This document shows, piece after piece, positions 35,253 through 47,296 of a stretch of DNA of 64,000 nucleotides. The translations under genes and the position numbers were made by a program. Under the pieces are notes generated by a model that saw nothing but the letters and a program-made list of their open reading frames with translations, made no database searches and had not been told where the DNA came from. Positions within the stretch are counted from its first letter, which is position 1. Every line of letters begins with the position of its first letter. Source of the DNA: Entonaema liquescens. Its lineage: Eukaryota > Ascomycota > Sordariomycetes > Xylariales > Xylariaceae. Location: contig CADCSX010000001.1 of assembly GCA_902805475.1 (NCBI GenBank), forward strand, positions 2,480,001 to 2,544,000. Direction: 5' to 3'.

Positions 35253-36306
35253 GACTGCTAATTTGTAAATTAAGTCGACCCGAAAACCGCTGTTGGGCGG
35301 GTTGTGGAGTTGGTTACCTGAGGCCAGGGCAAATCAGGAACGGGGACCTCTATACCGTCCGTGTCAACTGACCTTTACTGACAGCGAATTCGTCCACATC
35401 AGATCGCATTTCGTGGGATACACAGCCTTGGCTAGCCAACAATATTACAATTCTCTCCAACCCGTTAAACCCGCTACAGCGGATCTTAATAATCGACAAG
35501 TAATCGCGTACAATCCACTTACAGCCTCAAAACCCGCTTACCGTAGTGTCCCGTAGGTTGCAGGGGGTCCACGGGTCCGTCGTAAGCTCACGTGAAACGC
35601 AACAAGAGAAATAAAAGGGGGGAGGGGGGGGGAAGGAGATTCTTACAACAATAACTGATTTAGGTACCTACAAGCTCGTCCCCACGCATTGAAGCCTACC
35701 TATCAGCCCACGTGTGCTTGATGTGGTACCTACCGAATTAGGAAAACGGATTAATTTTTCAATAGCGCCCTGTAACCTACTTTACCCTACTTACATACCG
35801 TAGAGGGCAGAAGGTAGCAGTCAATCCTCCCTACCAACTTTTTCGAGCGGTGAGCACTTCGCTAATTCGGCTACTGGCCCGATTATAAATTACACAGTTC
35901 GAGAGCGAACTGGGGTAATTGACAGTCGATAAGATTACGCATGTCTGGCATGTCTGGCATGTCAAGCATGCGTTGACAGCTAACATACCCACGCCTCGCA
36001 GTTATGTATATGATTGTTCATATGTAAGTTATATTGCTTAGTATACACATACAATGGCTCTTATAAATACACGAATCCATTCGCTAGTATTTCCCTGCTT
36101 TCCTGCTTCATACCTATATCATATCATGTTATATATACCTTAGGTATGTTCTCCATGATTTTCAACATGCCGCTAAAAACAATCATCTACTTGGTTATTG
36201 CGAATTAGATATTAGCCCAACTCTACTACTACTAAAGATGAGCCACGTACGGCTTCCTTGTTTATGACATTTTTGACAGTACGTTGGATACAGTGCCTGG
36301 TCTCCG

Positions 36307-36342
36307 ATGCTGATTATGCTGATTATGCTGATTATGCTGCTT
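36307..36342. repeat. 9 bp tandem repeat
   Basis: Three exact copies of ATGCTGATT and one variant with A-to-C and T changes. Non-coding minisatellite. Confidence 0.85.
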
Positions 36343-39300
36343 ATGCTACCGTGATCATCACAACGGCTCTGTCCATTCATACCTCTCCATCTTTGCCTCA
36401 TCACCCCCCAACTCTCTTTAGACCCAAATATGCACCTCTTTTAGGTTTCATCCTTCATGAAGTGGCAACGACTGATTGACCGGTGAGGATTGATACTAAT
36501 TCCCAAGCGAAGCGGTATCGAAAACAATCTGGCCGGAACGCCCGATGAGTTAGGAAGCATGACACTTACGAAAATCGCGCCGGGCTAGCCAAGATATAGC
36601 ACGGCAGTATCCTCGGACCGGCAGTACAAGTCGTAGTCATAGGGTCTCATGCGCCCGACGCGAAAAGGGTCACGCGATTACCGACTTCATGTTTCTATGG
36701 TCCCGCTTACACGCACCATAGAGGGATAGCATAATGCATCTTGCAAGATCGGCGTATCAACCAACAAGTAATTGTCTAGTTGCAGTTGTCTCTTTTTCTA
36801 TGGGCAATTTCTATGATGCATTGCAACTCGAAGCTGAGATGTGCGCGGTTTTACTCCTACCCCGGCCATTCACATGTCTAGGATAGCCCTTGTTTGGTGG
36901 CTTATGGATGTACTTCTTCGTCGCGGGATTCCTACATCCGTCCTAGTAAAAGGAAAGGAAAAAGGAAAGCTCACCGAAGCGGAATAAATGACCGTAAAAC
37001 TCGGCTTTACCAAGTCCTACCGGTGATGACAAGTCCGGCGCTGCCGCGTTCAGCGCCGCCGCATCAACCCTTCTTAAATCCAGTGTCAGCTATCGGCCAA
37101 ATATCCCAAACATTCTCCTTTCTCCATTCTCCATTCTCCATTCTTCGATCTCCGATCCTTGGAGCACTAGTTTAGGTAGTTTTCATGATATCACCCATCT
37201 CGTTACACAAGGCCTAACTTATACCTAAATTCTCTTTTTTCCAATTTACCCGGGTGACATCATGGGTCAGCGGTGATCAGCCGAATTGGAGTTCCCACCA
37301 CCCTTGAGAGAAAATCTCCCACCTTCAGGGTTCACGTTATTTTTTAATAAAAAAAGATTAGCTTGCCACGTGGATTATCGCGGCTCACCCTCAGATATCT
37401 ATCTGATCTCTCGGCCCGAGCCTTCTTTTCTATTTACCTAACATACCCGTCTGCTCCAATCGAGCTTCCAACGATCAAAGAATCCGCATATGATAAGTCA
37501 TTAAAAACCGTGATAGTCATGGTGGTGTTCAATGTTAGGCAACCTTGCCCACTACATATAGCAGATAGACCAATATGTATATTGCCAACAGTCTCCCTAA
37601 ACTGAAAACGTACCTAGCTGCTTAGTTGAAGCTCTGATTATAATTTTGATTTCGAATTTAACTCGTTACGTTTGCATGCACAAGCCACCGCAACGGCGCG
37701 ACTTTCGTCTTGATATTACATATCCAAATCTTGTCTATACTTGACTTTTGACAATTCAAGTACGATCTTATGGGTGACGCCATGGTCATTTCCTAGAGAA
37801 GCTTTGTACTAAACAACAGACACAACTCTTTGTCTTGTATGCCACGATCACCCAGAATGGCGTCAAAAAGCATCCATACTATGATGTTTAGCAAGAGCTG
37901 TCCAAGATATCTCTTCTTAACGCCGTACTGCCACCCCATCTATACGCGATTCCGTGGTAGAACAATAACCAGGAAATGTGGTCCGAGTACCTGGTATTTC
38001 CATCGTTTGTTTCTAAGTCGTCCCTTTGAACTACCTAAGTTGAAAGTGGCCCCTGGACTTCTTGGCGATGAGGATCCAGTGTAGATATCGGAAATGCCAA
38101 GACTCTGCATCGTATATTTCAGCCCTATGAGAAATCCACATCTTTAACTAATCACGATTGCGCAGACACACAACCTCTTCACTTACTGTCACTACGTCAG
38201 CTTGACGGTATATAAAGGTCGCAGTACTCCCTGATGTCGCATTATAGATTACTAGACCTCCATGGGCTGGGCTGCGAAACATCACAATGACCGCCCCAAG
38301 CACCTGCGGGAGTCTAGCAAAGATGCAGTTCAGCCCTCGAGCGTTGGTAGTCGGAACTGGATCAGCTCAACCATGGGAGATCAAAGATTCGCCAAATAAT
38401 ATTCAGGTTCTCTATACGTGCCTAAAAGCGACCATCGACTAGTGGCAGTAAGGAAGTCTACGGTCGACAGCTCCGCCAAAACCCACAGAGCTATTTACCC
38501 AACATCAATATTAAGGAGGGACGCGGCTATGAAAATTAGGAGATGCAGAAAGCCTATTCGGGCTTACACCACATGGCGAACCACTCAAAACAGCCTTCTG
38601 TATACTGACGCTGTGTTAGCTAAGATACATGATAAGGTTGTAGGGAGAAAGTTTGGGTTGCAAAGTTAACTATTAGGTACGAAATTTCTATAAGCCGTGC
38701 GGAGCCAACATCCCTCAACCAATCATGCGATCCCGACCTGTATCTAACCGGATCTTCCCCTATTTGCTTTGCTTTTTTTCAGGTTTAGGGCCGACTAGCA
38801 CTTGACATAAGAACACTGGAGAATGGCTTGTAACCGGTCAGATACTCGGTCAGCGCATTCTGCTTTTTAATGGCTACTGTTCGATATTCGCCATCCATTT
38901 GGTTTTAGCCCAAGCTGTGGTTTTCTGGGTCTACCGAAATTAACGCGAATAAATAGTCAAGATTACATAGGAATGAACCAGGGATAGGCTTTAACACACC
39001 CGTTGTGGGTTTGAAAGGGGAAGGCCTGTGATCACTGTCTATGAGTGGGAAAACTGCGTACCTCTCGACCATCATAATCATTCATACGCAGTCTCATCAC
39101 GCAGGCCAACCTCACGAGGGGCGAATAAGTGTTTATTGGATATCTCCTAGGAAAATAACAGATTCAGGCACTTCTACAAGGCAGCCAAGGACATATCGGG
39201 GAGCAAGAAAAGTCTCCAACAAGAAAAAGAAAAAAGGAAAAAAAGAGGCAATCTAGACCTGCGGTTAGCCGATTCTCGATAAAGGACTCCGACGAATATT

Positions 39301-39763
39301 TCCAAGGATCGACTTCGCTCTTTACACGCCTCACCCCTTTACGCCAGATCTTATTACATATTGGGTGCCTAATATGCACGCCTCTTTCGAAGTCCGATCG
39401 CAGGGTAACAGCATATAGGTCATTTTCAGTTGGGATATCATGTAGGTAGAGTGGCCACACGTTCAAGTTAAAGAAGTACACTTATAGAAAAAGTACATTT
39501 ATTTTTTAGAGACAATCAGATGTAGGCTCCTTTCAGGAAACCACAGACGAAAATCGCACAATGCACACAATGCACACAATCTGGCGTCTGCTCCTTCCCG
39601 GGGCATCAACTGGCCCTTGCCCTTTCGCCTGAAAGTCAATTCGACATTTTCTGACACGGCCTTCCAGACGTTCCTGACATTTCTGATATTTCTGACATTT
39701 TTAACATTCCTAAACCCACTTTCCTCCCGTAATGTTAGTTTGAAAAACCATTTACCTCCTGAT

Positions 39764-39791
39764 CCATCATCCATCATCCATCATCCATCAT
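39764..39791. repeat. 7 bp tandem repeat before kinase-like gene
   Basis: Four exact copies of CCATCAT about 65 bp upstream of the predicted start codon of the kinase-like gene, so probably in its 5' leader or a leader intron. Confidence 0.85.
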
Positions 39792-39855
39792 CAGCTTGGT
39801 ATCGACGTTACTACGGTTATCTGCTAATTTTTCAGAAAGAAACTCCATCGCCGAG

Positions 39856-41583
39856 ATGGAACTATCTCCGAGAGCTATAGGAGAAGTCATTCACCCTACT
39901 GCAGCTTATTACCTTCATCCGGAGGCCGAGGAACAGCCAGAACACCCAGATGTCGTTAATTACTATTCTGATCCCCCTTGGACATCTTCTCTCCTTAACC
40001 CCAAGAACCGTATAGAAAGTCTCGATCTTCCCCAAGACCCCTTATGGCGTGTTGACGGTTGTGCTGGCTTGGGCAGCCAGTATTATGTGATCCCGCTTTT
40101 CATCCAACAGGTCCCCCCTATACGCATGGACGTCTTCGTTTCTAATTCACAATCAAATCTTATTCGTGACCAGCTCGAACTCGACAAGGCCTTCCACACC
40201 AAGGACTCCGCTCGGTTACCCAGGCTTGCCATAGCGAAACATATCGTTCGAATCCTTCAACGTTGGACTAAAACAGATTTCCATGACTTATCGTCTTTCG
40301 AGAAATTCTATAAAGGTGTGCCTTTCGGATCACGTCTAATCCTAGAGAATATGTCACTTGACACGAATCAAGTCCGAGTTAAAGTCGGTCTCAACCACAA
40401 TTTGGAGCATAAGTTACTTCCACTTTCAAGGTTGGACTCCTTTTGGGGCCCGGGGTTCCCTTTCCCTGAAGTAATCGACTTCTTTGATCTTCACGTAGTC
40501 CGAGTTCTACATGACAGTGTTTGTCTCGTCCGAATACGCGAGGAGCTATTCATTTTTAAGGCGTTGACCAGTGGGGCCAAATACCTTTACCACGAGCTAA
40601 AGACTCTTTGTACGATCGAACCTCATGAGAATGTCATCAGGCGGCCAATGCACGTTGTTACGAAGAGGTGCAATTTCGGTTTCAAGAAGGCTGTCGCTGG
40701 TTTCACTACGTTTTATCACACTAAAGGTACTCTTCGAGATATTTTACCTAGTCTGCAGGCCCATGGTCGATTGCATCGCGTTGATCAGTTGAAGTGGTCG
40801 ATACAGTTGACGAGGGCTCTTGAACATCTAAAGACCCGCTCCAGAACATACTATCCCGATTTACGCCTTGATAATATTGTACTCTCGGAAACTTCGGACG
40901 TCATCATGGTTGATTTCGAACAGAGAGGCGTCTGGTGCGAGTTTGCAGCCCCGGAAGTTAACGCTATCGAATACATCCGTCTAATGGCAACCGACGAGTG
41001 TGTCCCCGAATCCGTAAGCGATAAATACCGGAAGATAATGCAGGAACTGGTGCCAGGATATGAAGACTTGGAGAGCGAAAAATATACCAACCCAGAATAT
41101 GGATTCAACATCTCATGGATTGCCCTCAGTGAGACAGAGCAAGAAGCTGCCGAAGTATACATGCTTGGAAGAGTCTTATGGTGCATATTTGAAGGGGTCA
41201 GCGGTCCTCAGAAAGCAGCCGTGTGGCAGTCGTATAGATGGGAACCCGACCTTGAGTTTCCAGAGTACAGGAGAACCCCTCCCGCGATGAGGACCCTAAT
41301 AGACAAGTGCACGAGGGGTAGGCGAGAGCCTCTTGGCAACCTCATTATAAGGCAAAATAGCCAGCTTGTTCTAACTACTAAACCTGCTAGTGAGCAGAGT
41401 GCCGACGAGGTTAAACAGATCGCAAAGCGTTTCTGGTTGACCGAAATTGAAGTAGCAGAGAAGTATCTGGAAGTCAGACGTTCCCAGCGCCGCCAGGGGG
41501 AATGGAACGACAACTACTTCAAACGCCCGGCCTTAAACCAAGTCTTAGGGGACCTATTAGCATTCCAGAACCGAGCCGCCTGA
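39856..41583 (+). CDS. Protein-kinase-like protein, atypical active site
   Basis: Intronless frame of 575 aa from the ATG at 39856; open sequence upstream lacks an ATG and contains a splice-acceptor-like site. The second half resembles a kinase fold: a beta-3-like lysine (FIFKAL, Lys235), a catalytic-loop-like YPDLRLDNIVLS with Asp335 and Asn340 where HRD...N is expected, and MVDFEQRG with Asp353 where DFG is expected. The HRD His-Arg is replaced (Tyr-Pro) and DFG is DFE, so it may be a weak kinase or a pseudokinase. The N-terminal 200 residues match nothing I know. The substrate and pathway cannot be read from sequence. Similar lone kinase-like genes are common in filamentous fungi. Confidence 0.7.
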   Translation: MELSPRAIGEVIHPTAAYYLHPEAEEQPEHPDVVNYYSDPPWTSSLLNPKNRIESLDLPQDPLWRVDGCAGLGSQYYVIPLFIQQVPPIRMDVFVSNSQSNLIRDQLELDKAFHTKDSARLPRLAIAKHIVRILQRWTKTDFHDLSSFEKFYKGVPFGSRLILENMSLDTNQVRVKVGLNHNLEHKLLPLSRLDSFWGPGFPFPEVIDFFDLHVVRVLHDSVCLVRIREELFIFKALTSGAKYLYHELKTLCTIEPHENVIRRPMHVVTKRCNFGFKKAVAGFTTFYHTKGTLRDILPSLQAHGRLHRVDQLKWSIQLTRALEHLKTRSRTYYPDLRLDNIVLSETSDVIMVDFEQRGVWCEFAAPEVNAIEYIRLMATDECVPESVSDKYRKIMQELVPGYEDLESEKYTNPEYGFNISWIALSETEQEAAEVYMLGRVLWCIFEGVSGPQKAAVWQSYRWEPDLEFPEYRRTPPAMRTLIDKCTRGRREPLGNLIIRQNSQLVLTTKPASEQSADEVKQIAKRFWLTEIEVAEKYLEVRRSQRRQGEWNDNYFKRPALNQVLGDLLAFQNRAA

Positions 41584-44085
41584 GGCTATGCAACTACATG
41601 AGGGGGGAAACTAAAGAACCTGGCTACTATTATGAGATAAGCATCTCGCTTACGTTCCTTTCGGTAAAAATCAACATTAATACATGAGACGCTTTTAAAT
41701 GATTCCTAACATGCCCTAAGAGCGTCGCCGTGAAAGAGCCTCTACTAACTCTTCTAGAGCGAGAACATTCACCGAGTCTTTAGGGGTCTCACGATACAGT
41801 ATGATGTACCTAAGAGGACATTGCTAAAAGTGAATATAGAACCTGACTTGATAGACAAATCCCATCCATCGTAGCTGGGTTAATCACCGTTTTCGCCAAT
41901 TAGATTATATGGTTATTATGAAGACATTGAATCTGTTGAGTCACGCGGGAGTGCTCTAGGGATCCAATATTTCAGAGCAGATGTTACTCACCCAAGTCAT
42001 CGCTCTCCGCGTTGCCCAGGTTTTTACAGATTACCTTACTACTTATCGTTAGGAGAGACTAGTCTCTAATATAATTGGCCACCAACGACGTTACTATTGA
42101 ACGGCCCAACTTTTCTTACACTCCTTTTCTCGCATGGCTATGTCGATGGATCGCGAGCTGTTCGATCACTGTATGATCATTGTCTCTTCCCGACTTACCC
42201 GCTAGGCAGACTCCGAAAAGGGAAAACAGGTAAACTTCTCGTCGACCCTTGTGGCATATATGCCTATCACTGCCTACAACTTTGTTGAACAGGCATCTCC
42301 AAGGTACCGGTAGCCAATTAGCTTTTAGCAAGCCCTACCGGTATACGTCGAGCCTCATCGAGTGCTATACCGAGATCATAGAAACGCCGACTTATCACAC
42401 CGCCACAGAAGAGGTTCGGCGTGGGGTAGGGATGTCGCGAGCGATGGACCAAGTCTCACGTTTAAGAAGAAGTCTAGAAGGACCCGAGAGCTAGGATGCT
42501 GACGCTTCAATAAGGAAGGGCTACTCATCTCTGGCCTTGCGATGCCCTGATAGAAGGACGGGAAGCAATGTCCACAATCCGAAGCTTTAACCCTAGCTTT
42601 ACTAACAGCTTCTCAACCATGCAGCCACAACTGTCCCTATTGAGAATAAGCTAGAGTGGCGAATTGTTAAGAGAAAAAGGGAGCATATCAGAGCGGCGCA
42701 GCGATTCATCATTGCAGTGGCATCATCCCACGACATTACAATCTAGCGGCTATAAGGTCCCTTTAGAAGTGCCCAATGGGATCCAAGGCCGAGGACCTTG
42801 GGGGAGGCAGAGCATCGTATATCCATTCTACCGAGATCATAATCAGGAGCTTAAACCACATCGGTGCTTAGCAGTCTATCTGCAGCAGTAGTCCACGCTC
42901 ATGCATTACTCTGATGAATCCGATATTCGCTTTGGGGCTATACAGCGAAGCCATAGATGAAGTTTGTCGGACCGAACTAAGGGAATGGAAGCTGCGCGTT
43001 CCGAGTGCCCGTAGGTGCGCCGGATATTGTTATCCCAGTTCGAAATTCGAAATTCCATACCGGAATAGGCAACGCTGGTATCTGGGGTAGCTCGGGGAAA
43101 TCCTATTCGGAGTTGACCCATCGCGCAAGGGAATACAACTTGATCACTTCGAGATATCGTCCGATGTTGTGTTTGTCAAAAATATGGCAATTGTGTGCTG
43201 GAGCCCTCATTTACTTCTCGAAAAAAAAATTGAAACCGAGGTTCGTATGAGAAAGAAATTGTGTGTAAGAAGCCTCGCTGGCCGCCTAATGGGTCGGCTT
43301 CGCTGGTCGCGCCAAGAGGCGGCCTAGCACGGGGGCTTTGTGGCCCGAATCGCGACCCAAAGACACGACGAACCTCTCATATGAGCGGTGGTCGCATCGA
43401 GGGCCCCGGCCGTGCTTTATATGCAAGCCCACAACTACGGATCCGTACTACCTTTCTCCTCCAAGGCAGAAAATGAGGGAAGGGATTGAAATGCTAAAAT
43501 GCCGCTCCGATGACTCCGTTCAGCTCATTCGCCAATCACGACCCCGGCCTCTCCCTGTGGCTGATAGATGCTCATTCGTCCATAGGGTAATCTCCTAACG
43601 ATGTTTGGGTTCGTCAGATAGTATACGTTCGTCCTCTGCCGTCAGCAATAACTGATCTCACGAGGTAAGATTCGGCATCGCCAGTCCTATCCGTTGCCTC
43701 GGGTCTAATGATTACTCGTTCTGGACATTAACTGCACATCATATATCGTTTCAGCTGCAACGTCCCTTTTGCGTTGTTCATTTGCCCATTCAGACCCGTG
43801 GCTGAGGATTCTGGTCTTCCCCCATACTTCCTCTCCTGCGACTAATTTGTTCGTAACTTACACCGAATAGGTAAAGTATGACTGCACCTTGAACCAACGT
43901 GGACCGAGCGGTCTCGGTACTGGGTCTCTTTTGTCATTATGTCGGAGCTTTAGGAATATGACCTTGCCTGTCTGCCTGTTTCCTATAACTATGTTATATA
44001 ACCAACTACCTCGTCATTTTTAATATGTGTATAATAAACCCTTCAGTATCACCTTCGTTTCATCTCAACTCGCTTCTCGTCACTT
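41584..44085. other. Intergenic, no supported gene
   Basis: 2.5 kb with only short open frames on both strands and no recognised motif. A slightly GC-richer patch lies at about 43260-43460. The last 100 bp are the promoter and leader of the SWIM-protein gene. Confidence 0.45.
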
Positions 44086-45420
44086 ATGTCATCCCCAACG
44101 GAGCGTCTCATGAGGCTTTCGCTCGGAAGTATGCCGCCAATAACTCGCCTTCAGAGCCGGAGACTGCACGTGGAGGTAGAAGACTCGAGCTCAGAATCGG
44201 ATACGGAACGGGATTTCGATGTCGATGATGATGGCCTCATGGTTTCTCCGTCAAACCTCAGGTACTCGCTAGATCTTCTCGACGAAGAAACGCGGGAAAC
44301 CGTCAATAAAGCTATACAGGTTCCCCCGCAGTTCACGTTACGTGGCTGCCAGGCTGGGGACGAGCGCTGTCTCTTCCTGATAACGGAGCCGGTCGAGTAT
44401 ACTGTTCGGACTGGTTCGGAACAGAGCGGCTACGGCACTCCAAGTTGCACCTGCGAGAATGGCGAGCGCGGAGAATCTCCTTGCCGGCACATTCTCTGGC
44501 TGTTCGACCAGATTACAAATCAGATCCTGAGCGTCCAGAGGAGCCCCTTTTCCTTAACGGAACACGGGTATCCAGCAGAGCTTGGGAATCCTTACGATGC
44601 AATATCGGATTTCCATCTGGATATGCTAGCAGACAGCTTGCACTGCGACGTCGTCGGTCAATCGCCGGACCCCAACCCAAGGCGGGTCCGGGAAACGCGG
44701 GAGATACTCGCATCGCTCAACGATGTTCCCACCGACGAGTACCGCCCGGATCTGTTCAACAACCCGCGGAGAGGAAGGCGAGTCATCAAGAGAGGCGATT
44801 TGGAGCAGACCATCTTCCGCATGCTGCTTCGCAACGACGACTTCTTCCAGTACTTCCTCTCTTCAATGCGGGCGGATGAGCTGCACTCGAACCAGTTCCG
44901 CACCCTGCAGCACCGCGCGGACGCTGCGCTGGCTGGCCTACAGCAATATGCGGACGACCCGGCGTTGCAGACTGTCGCTCGTCCCAAGGACGTCAAGTGG
45001 TGCGCCGCACACCTCTTGCGAGCGACGCGGCAGATCCACGGCGTGATCCATAACACAGACCGCCCCCTCCTTAATTGGGAGCTGCGCGCCGCCGCGCGCG
45101 CAGCCGTCCACATCCTGGACAAGGTGGTAGACTGGGACCGGGATGTGGGGCCACCTGACCTGCCGTGCGAGGAGCGCAACCTGTTCGTCCAGCTCGTCTG
45201 CGGGGAGGACCGCAACTTCGTCGTGGATATCCTGGCCTCGATCCCGCCCGAGATCCTTGGCCCCTGGGTCGACGACTTGACGGATGTCCAGAGGAGGATC
45301 GCGGGCGGGGAACCCCGTGGCGTATACGGCTCGCTTGAGCTCGCTTGTGAGTCACTTGAGGTCGAGGTGGACGGCGGGGACGGAGGGAGGAGGGGAGGAG
45401 GAGGGGGTCGAAGAGGGTGA
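44086..45420 (+). CDS. SWIM zinc-finger protein of unknown function
   Basis: Intronless, 444 aa, from the ATG at 44086. A SWIM-type zinc site is visible as Cys121-x-Cys123-x9-Cys133-x-His135 (PSCTCENGERGESPCRHI). SWIM fingers bind DNA or protein partners and occur in MULE transposases, bacterial SWI/SNF-type proteins and ubiquitin ligases; here no helicase, transposase or RING accompanies it. The N-terminus has an acidic Ser/Asp stretch (EDSSSESDTERDFDVDDDG). The middle and C-terminal parts are helical and Arg/Asp-rich, with a Gly/Arg-rich tail (GRRGGGGGRRG) typical of RNA or nucleic-acid contact. GC content and codon bias are higher than in neighbouring genes. I recognise it only as a fungal SWIM protein. 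Confidence 0.75.
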   Translation: MSSPTERLMRLSLGSMPPITRLQSRRLHVEVEDSSSESDTERDFDVDDDGLMVSPSNLRYSLDLLDEETRETVNKAIQVPPQFTLRGCQAGDERCLFLITEPVEYTVRTGSEQSGYGTPSCTCENGERGESPCRHILWLFDQITNQILSVQRSPFSLTEHGYPAELGNPYDAISDFHLDMLADSLHCDVVGQSPDPNPRRVRETREILASLNDVPTDEYRPDLFNNPRRGRRVIKRGDLEQTIFRMLLRNDDFFQYFLSSMRADELHSNQFRTLQHRADAALAGLQQYADDPALQTVARPKDVKWCAAHLLRATRQIHGVIHNTDRPLLNWELRAAARAAVHILDKVVDWDRDVGPPDLPCEERNLFVQLVCGEDRNFVVDILASIPPEILGPWVDDLTDVQRRIAGGEPRGVYGSLELACESLEVEVDGGDGGRRGGGGGRRG

Positions 45421-47296
45421 GGCAGGGACAGGGTGGGCGCGCGAAGAGAGTTAGGTAAACTAGCTCTCTTCGTCTTTACCCCTTTATTTCGTTGCGGGAC
45501 CGCGAAAAGAAGAAAAACATTCTAGTCCGGGAACAGGCTTTCTCGGTACTGGAAAACTCTCTACGCAACGCAGCGCAGCGCATGTGAACTATAGGATATC
45601 TGGAGCGGTCCCACGTCCCATCTCCCTTCTGGAAAAGGGGGAGCGGTTTTTAATTTTCTAATCTTTCCTTCTTTCGCCAATTTTTACACTGAAGCAGCAT
45701 CCCAAGCAGTGCTAGGGATAGGCTTTTTTTTTTGCTCTTGCAGTTTATGTATGTGTATGTTTACGATTTTCTTTTTTTCTCGCTAAAACTTACTCCTGGA
45801 TAGACGGGGGCTTCTCGCGATTCACTTTGGATTTCAGTTGGGTTAGGGGGGGAGAGAGGTAGTTGCGCAAGCGCATATAGAGTATAGCTGCAAAATCAAA
45901 TATTGTATACCTTGGGTATATACTTAAACCAGTAGATACAGCGCCCGACGATGGAGTTTGAGGCTTATTTCTGTGTGTGATTGATATATACCTACCTACT
46001 TGTTTACGGTATGCACTGCCTATGCTCGACTATCCCTCTAGCTCCTCTTGTGATGTCTTCTCCCTTTCTTTCCCCTCATTCCCCAACGCTTTACTTGCCC
46101 CTAAATCCCCTATTTCGACGGCCGTTTGGCCACCCAAGCTACCTAATTGCCTGCCTAGGTAGATAATCCGGACTAGGATACCATATACACATAGCAACAA
46201 AACCTTAGACACCTCCTAATCAAAGCCACCGAAGTCAATGTCGTTGGCCGTTAGGCTATTAGCGCCTCACCTATGTCATGCCATCCTATCTCATCTTACC
46301 CCGTCCCATCCCACGTAATTTGCCGCCACCCTAAATCCGGCCCGTCACTCGACCCGACCCGACCCGACCCGGTCTCCCGGCCGGCCGGCGTCCTCCATAT
46401 CTCGCTTCACTTTGCGTCTGCGTCCGCAATGCTCCCTCTCCACAATTCCCTTTTCTACTTTTCGTGTTAGTTCCTTATTCATCTCGCCTCGCCTTGCTAT
46501 ATGCCTCCCTTCAGGGGGCGTTATACACCGAAGGCCGGAATGGGGATAGGGAGAAAAGGGGACGCGCCCCAGGTCTGGTTTTATGAGTATTTCGAGTTTG
46601 GAAATTCACTGGTGTTGAGGAAATGTAGTATAGTAGGTAGGTACCTATAATAGCGCGTGTATTGATAATCCTTTTCATCCCATCCCATCCCATCCCATCC
46701 TATCCCCCTCATACAAAATACGCAGGTCAGAGGCATGTGCTTTGGCGGCCGGATGTAACAGCATTGTATGCAGCACTGGTTATCCCGCCTTCGGGTCCCC
46801 GCTTGCGGTCGCCGCAGCGTCGTATGATGAGGGGAATACACGTATCTGACTATCGCCCCTAAGTACGCATGTACTACAGAGGGAGACATGAACTCGTGAA
46901 AAGTAGGCGGTTTCAAGCTAATAAAAGTTCGGTGTGGTATCATATCATGACTGATTCTCGCCTGGTAGAGCTCGGAATATATCCAACGTAACCCGCATCA
47001 TATATACAAGTATGTAAGCAATATGCACAACGCAACTTATGCAAGTAATTACACCCCCGACGTAACATAGCCATGGTACCAATCCAACCAAATCCCAAGC
47101 TTATAGGCTAGTCCGGCGATGAATATATACAATGATGCTAGACTTCGCCCTTTCTTTTCATTTCTATACCCTCTCTATATGCAAGCTGGTCGCTGTCAGC
47201 AAAATGCCTCCTTAATATACTCCTTCACGACTTTCTAAATCTAACCAATCCTCATTATACACATAGTTATGTGCAAGTAGGCCTTAAACGCAAACC
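45421..47296. other. Intergenic between SWIM and sulfate permease genes
   Basis: Convergent 3' flanks; no gene supported. It holds two pentanucleotide arrays, GACCC x4 at 46351-46370 and CATCC x5 at 46676-46700, plus TACCTA motifs. Confidence 0.5.
46676..46700. repeat. (CATCC)n microsatellite
   Basis: Five tandem CATCC pentamers; a related GACCC array of four units lies at 46351-46370. Confidence 0.8.

Larger units (their letters stand above)
33372..35950. other. Intergenic, promoter side of the zinc-cluster gene
   Basis: No gene is supported. It contains a TG-rich low-complexity stretch (about 33676-33752), four copies of ATGCTAGTAT (33783-33822), a T-rich run with CC interruptions at 34914-34948, and three exact copies of the 13 bp unit CATATGGAGAGAG at 35214-35252. 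Confidence 0.5.
35951..39855. other. Intergenic, no supported gene
   Basis: About 3.9 kb with tandem repeats (9 bp ATGCTGATT at 36307-36342; 9 bp GACATTTCT-like units at about 39676-39706; 7 bp CCATCAT at 39764-39791) and only short open frames. Just before the kinase-like gene a branch-and-acceptor pair (GCTAATTTTTCAG, ending near 39834) suggests a 5' UTR intron for that gene. One frame across 37808-38690 reads like protein between stops but has stops at chance frequency, so I do not call a pseudogene. Confidence 0.45.

Noticed and set aside
37808..38690. Frame that reads like a protein broken by stops, possible decayed gene
   Set aside because: About 13 stops in 290 codons equals the chance rate, and no domain could be named, so a pseudogene call is not supported.
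44658..45215. 185-codon antisense frame within the SWIM-protein gene
   Set aside because: Ser/Arg-rich shadow of a GC-rich coding strand; the sense frame has the SWIM motif.
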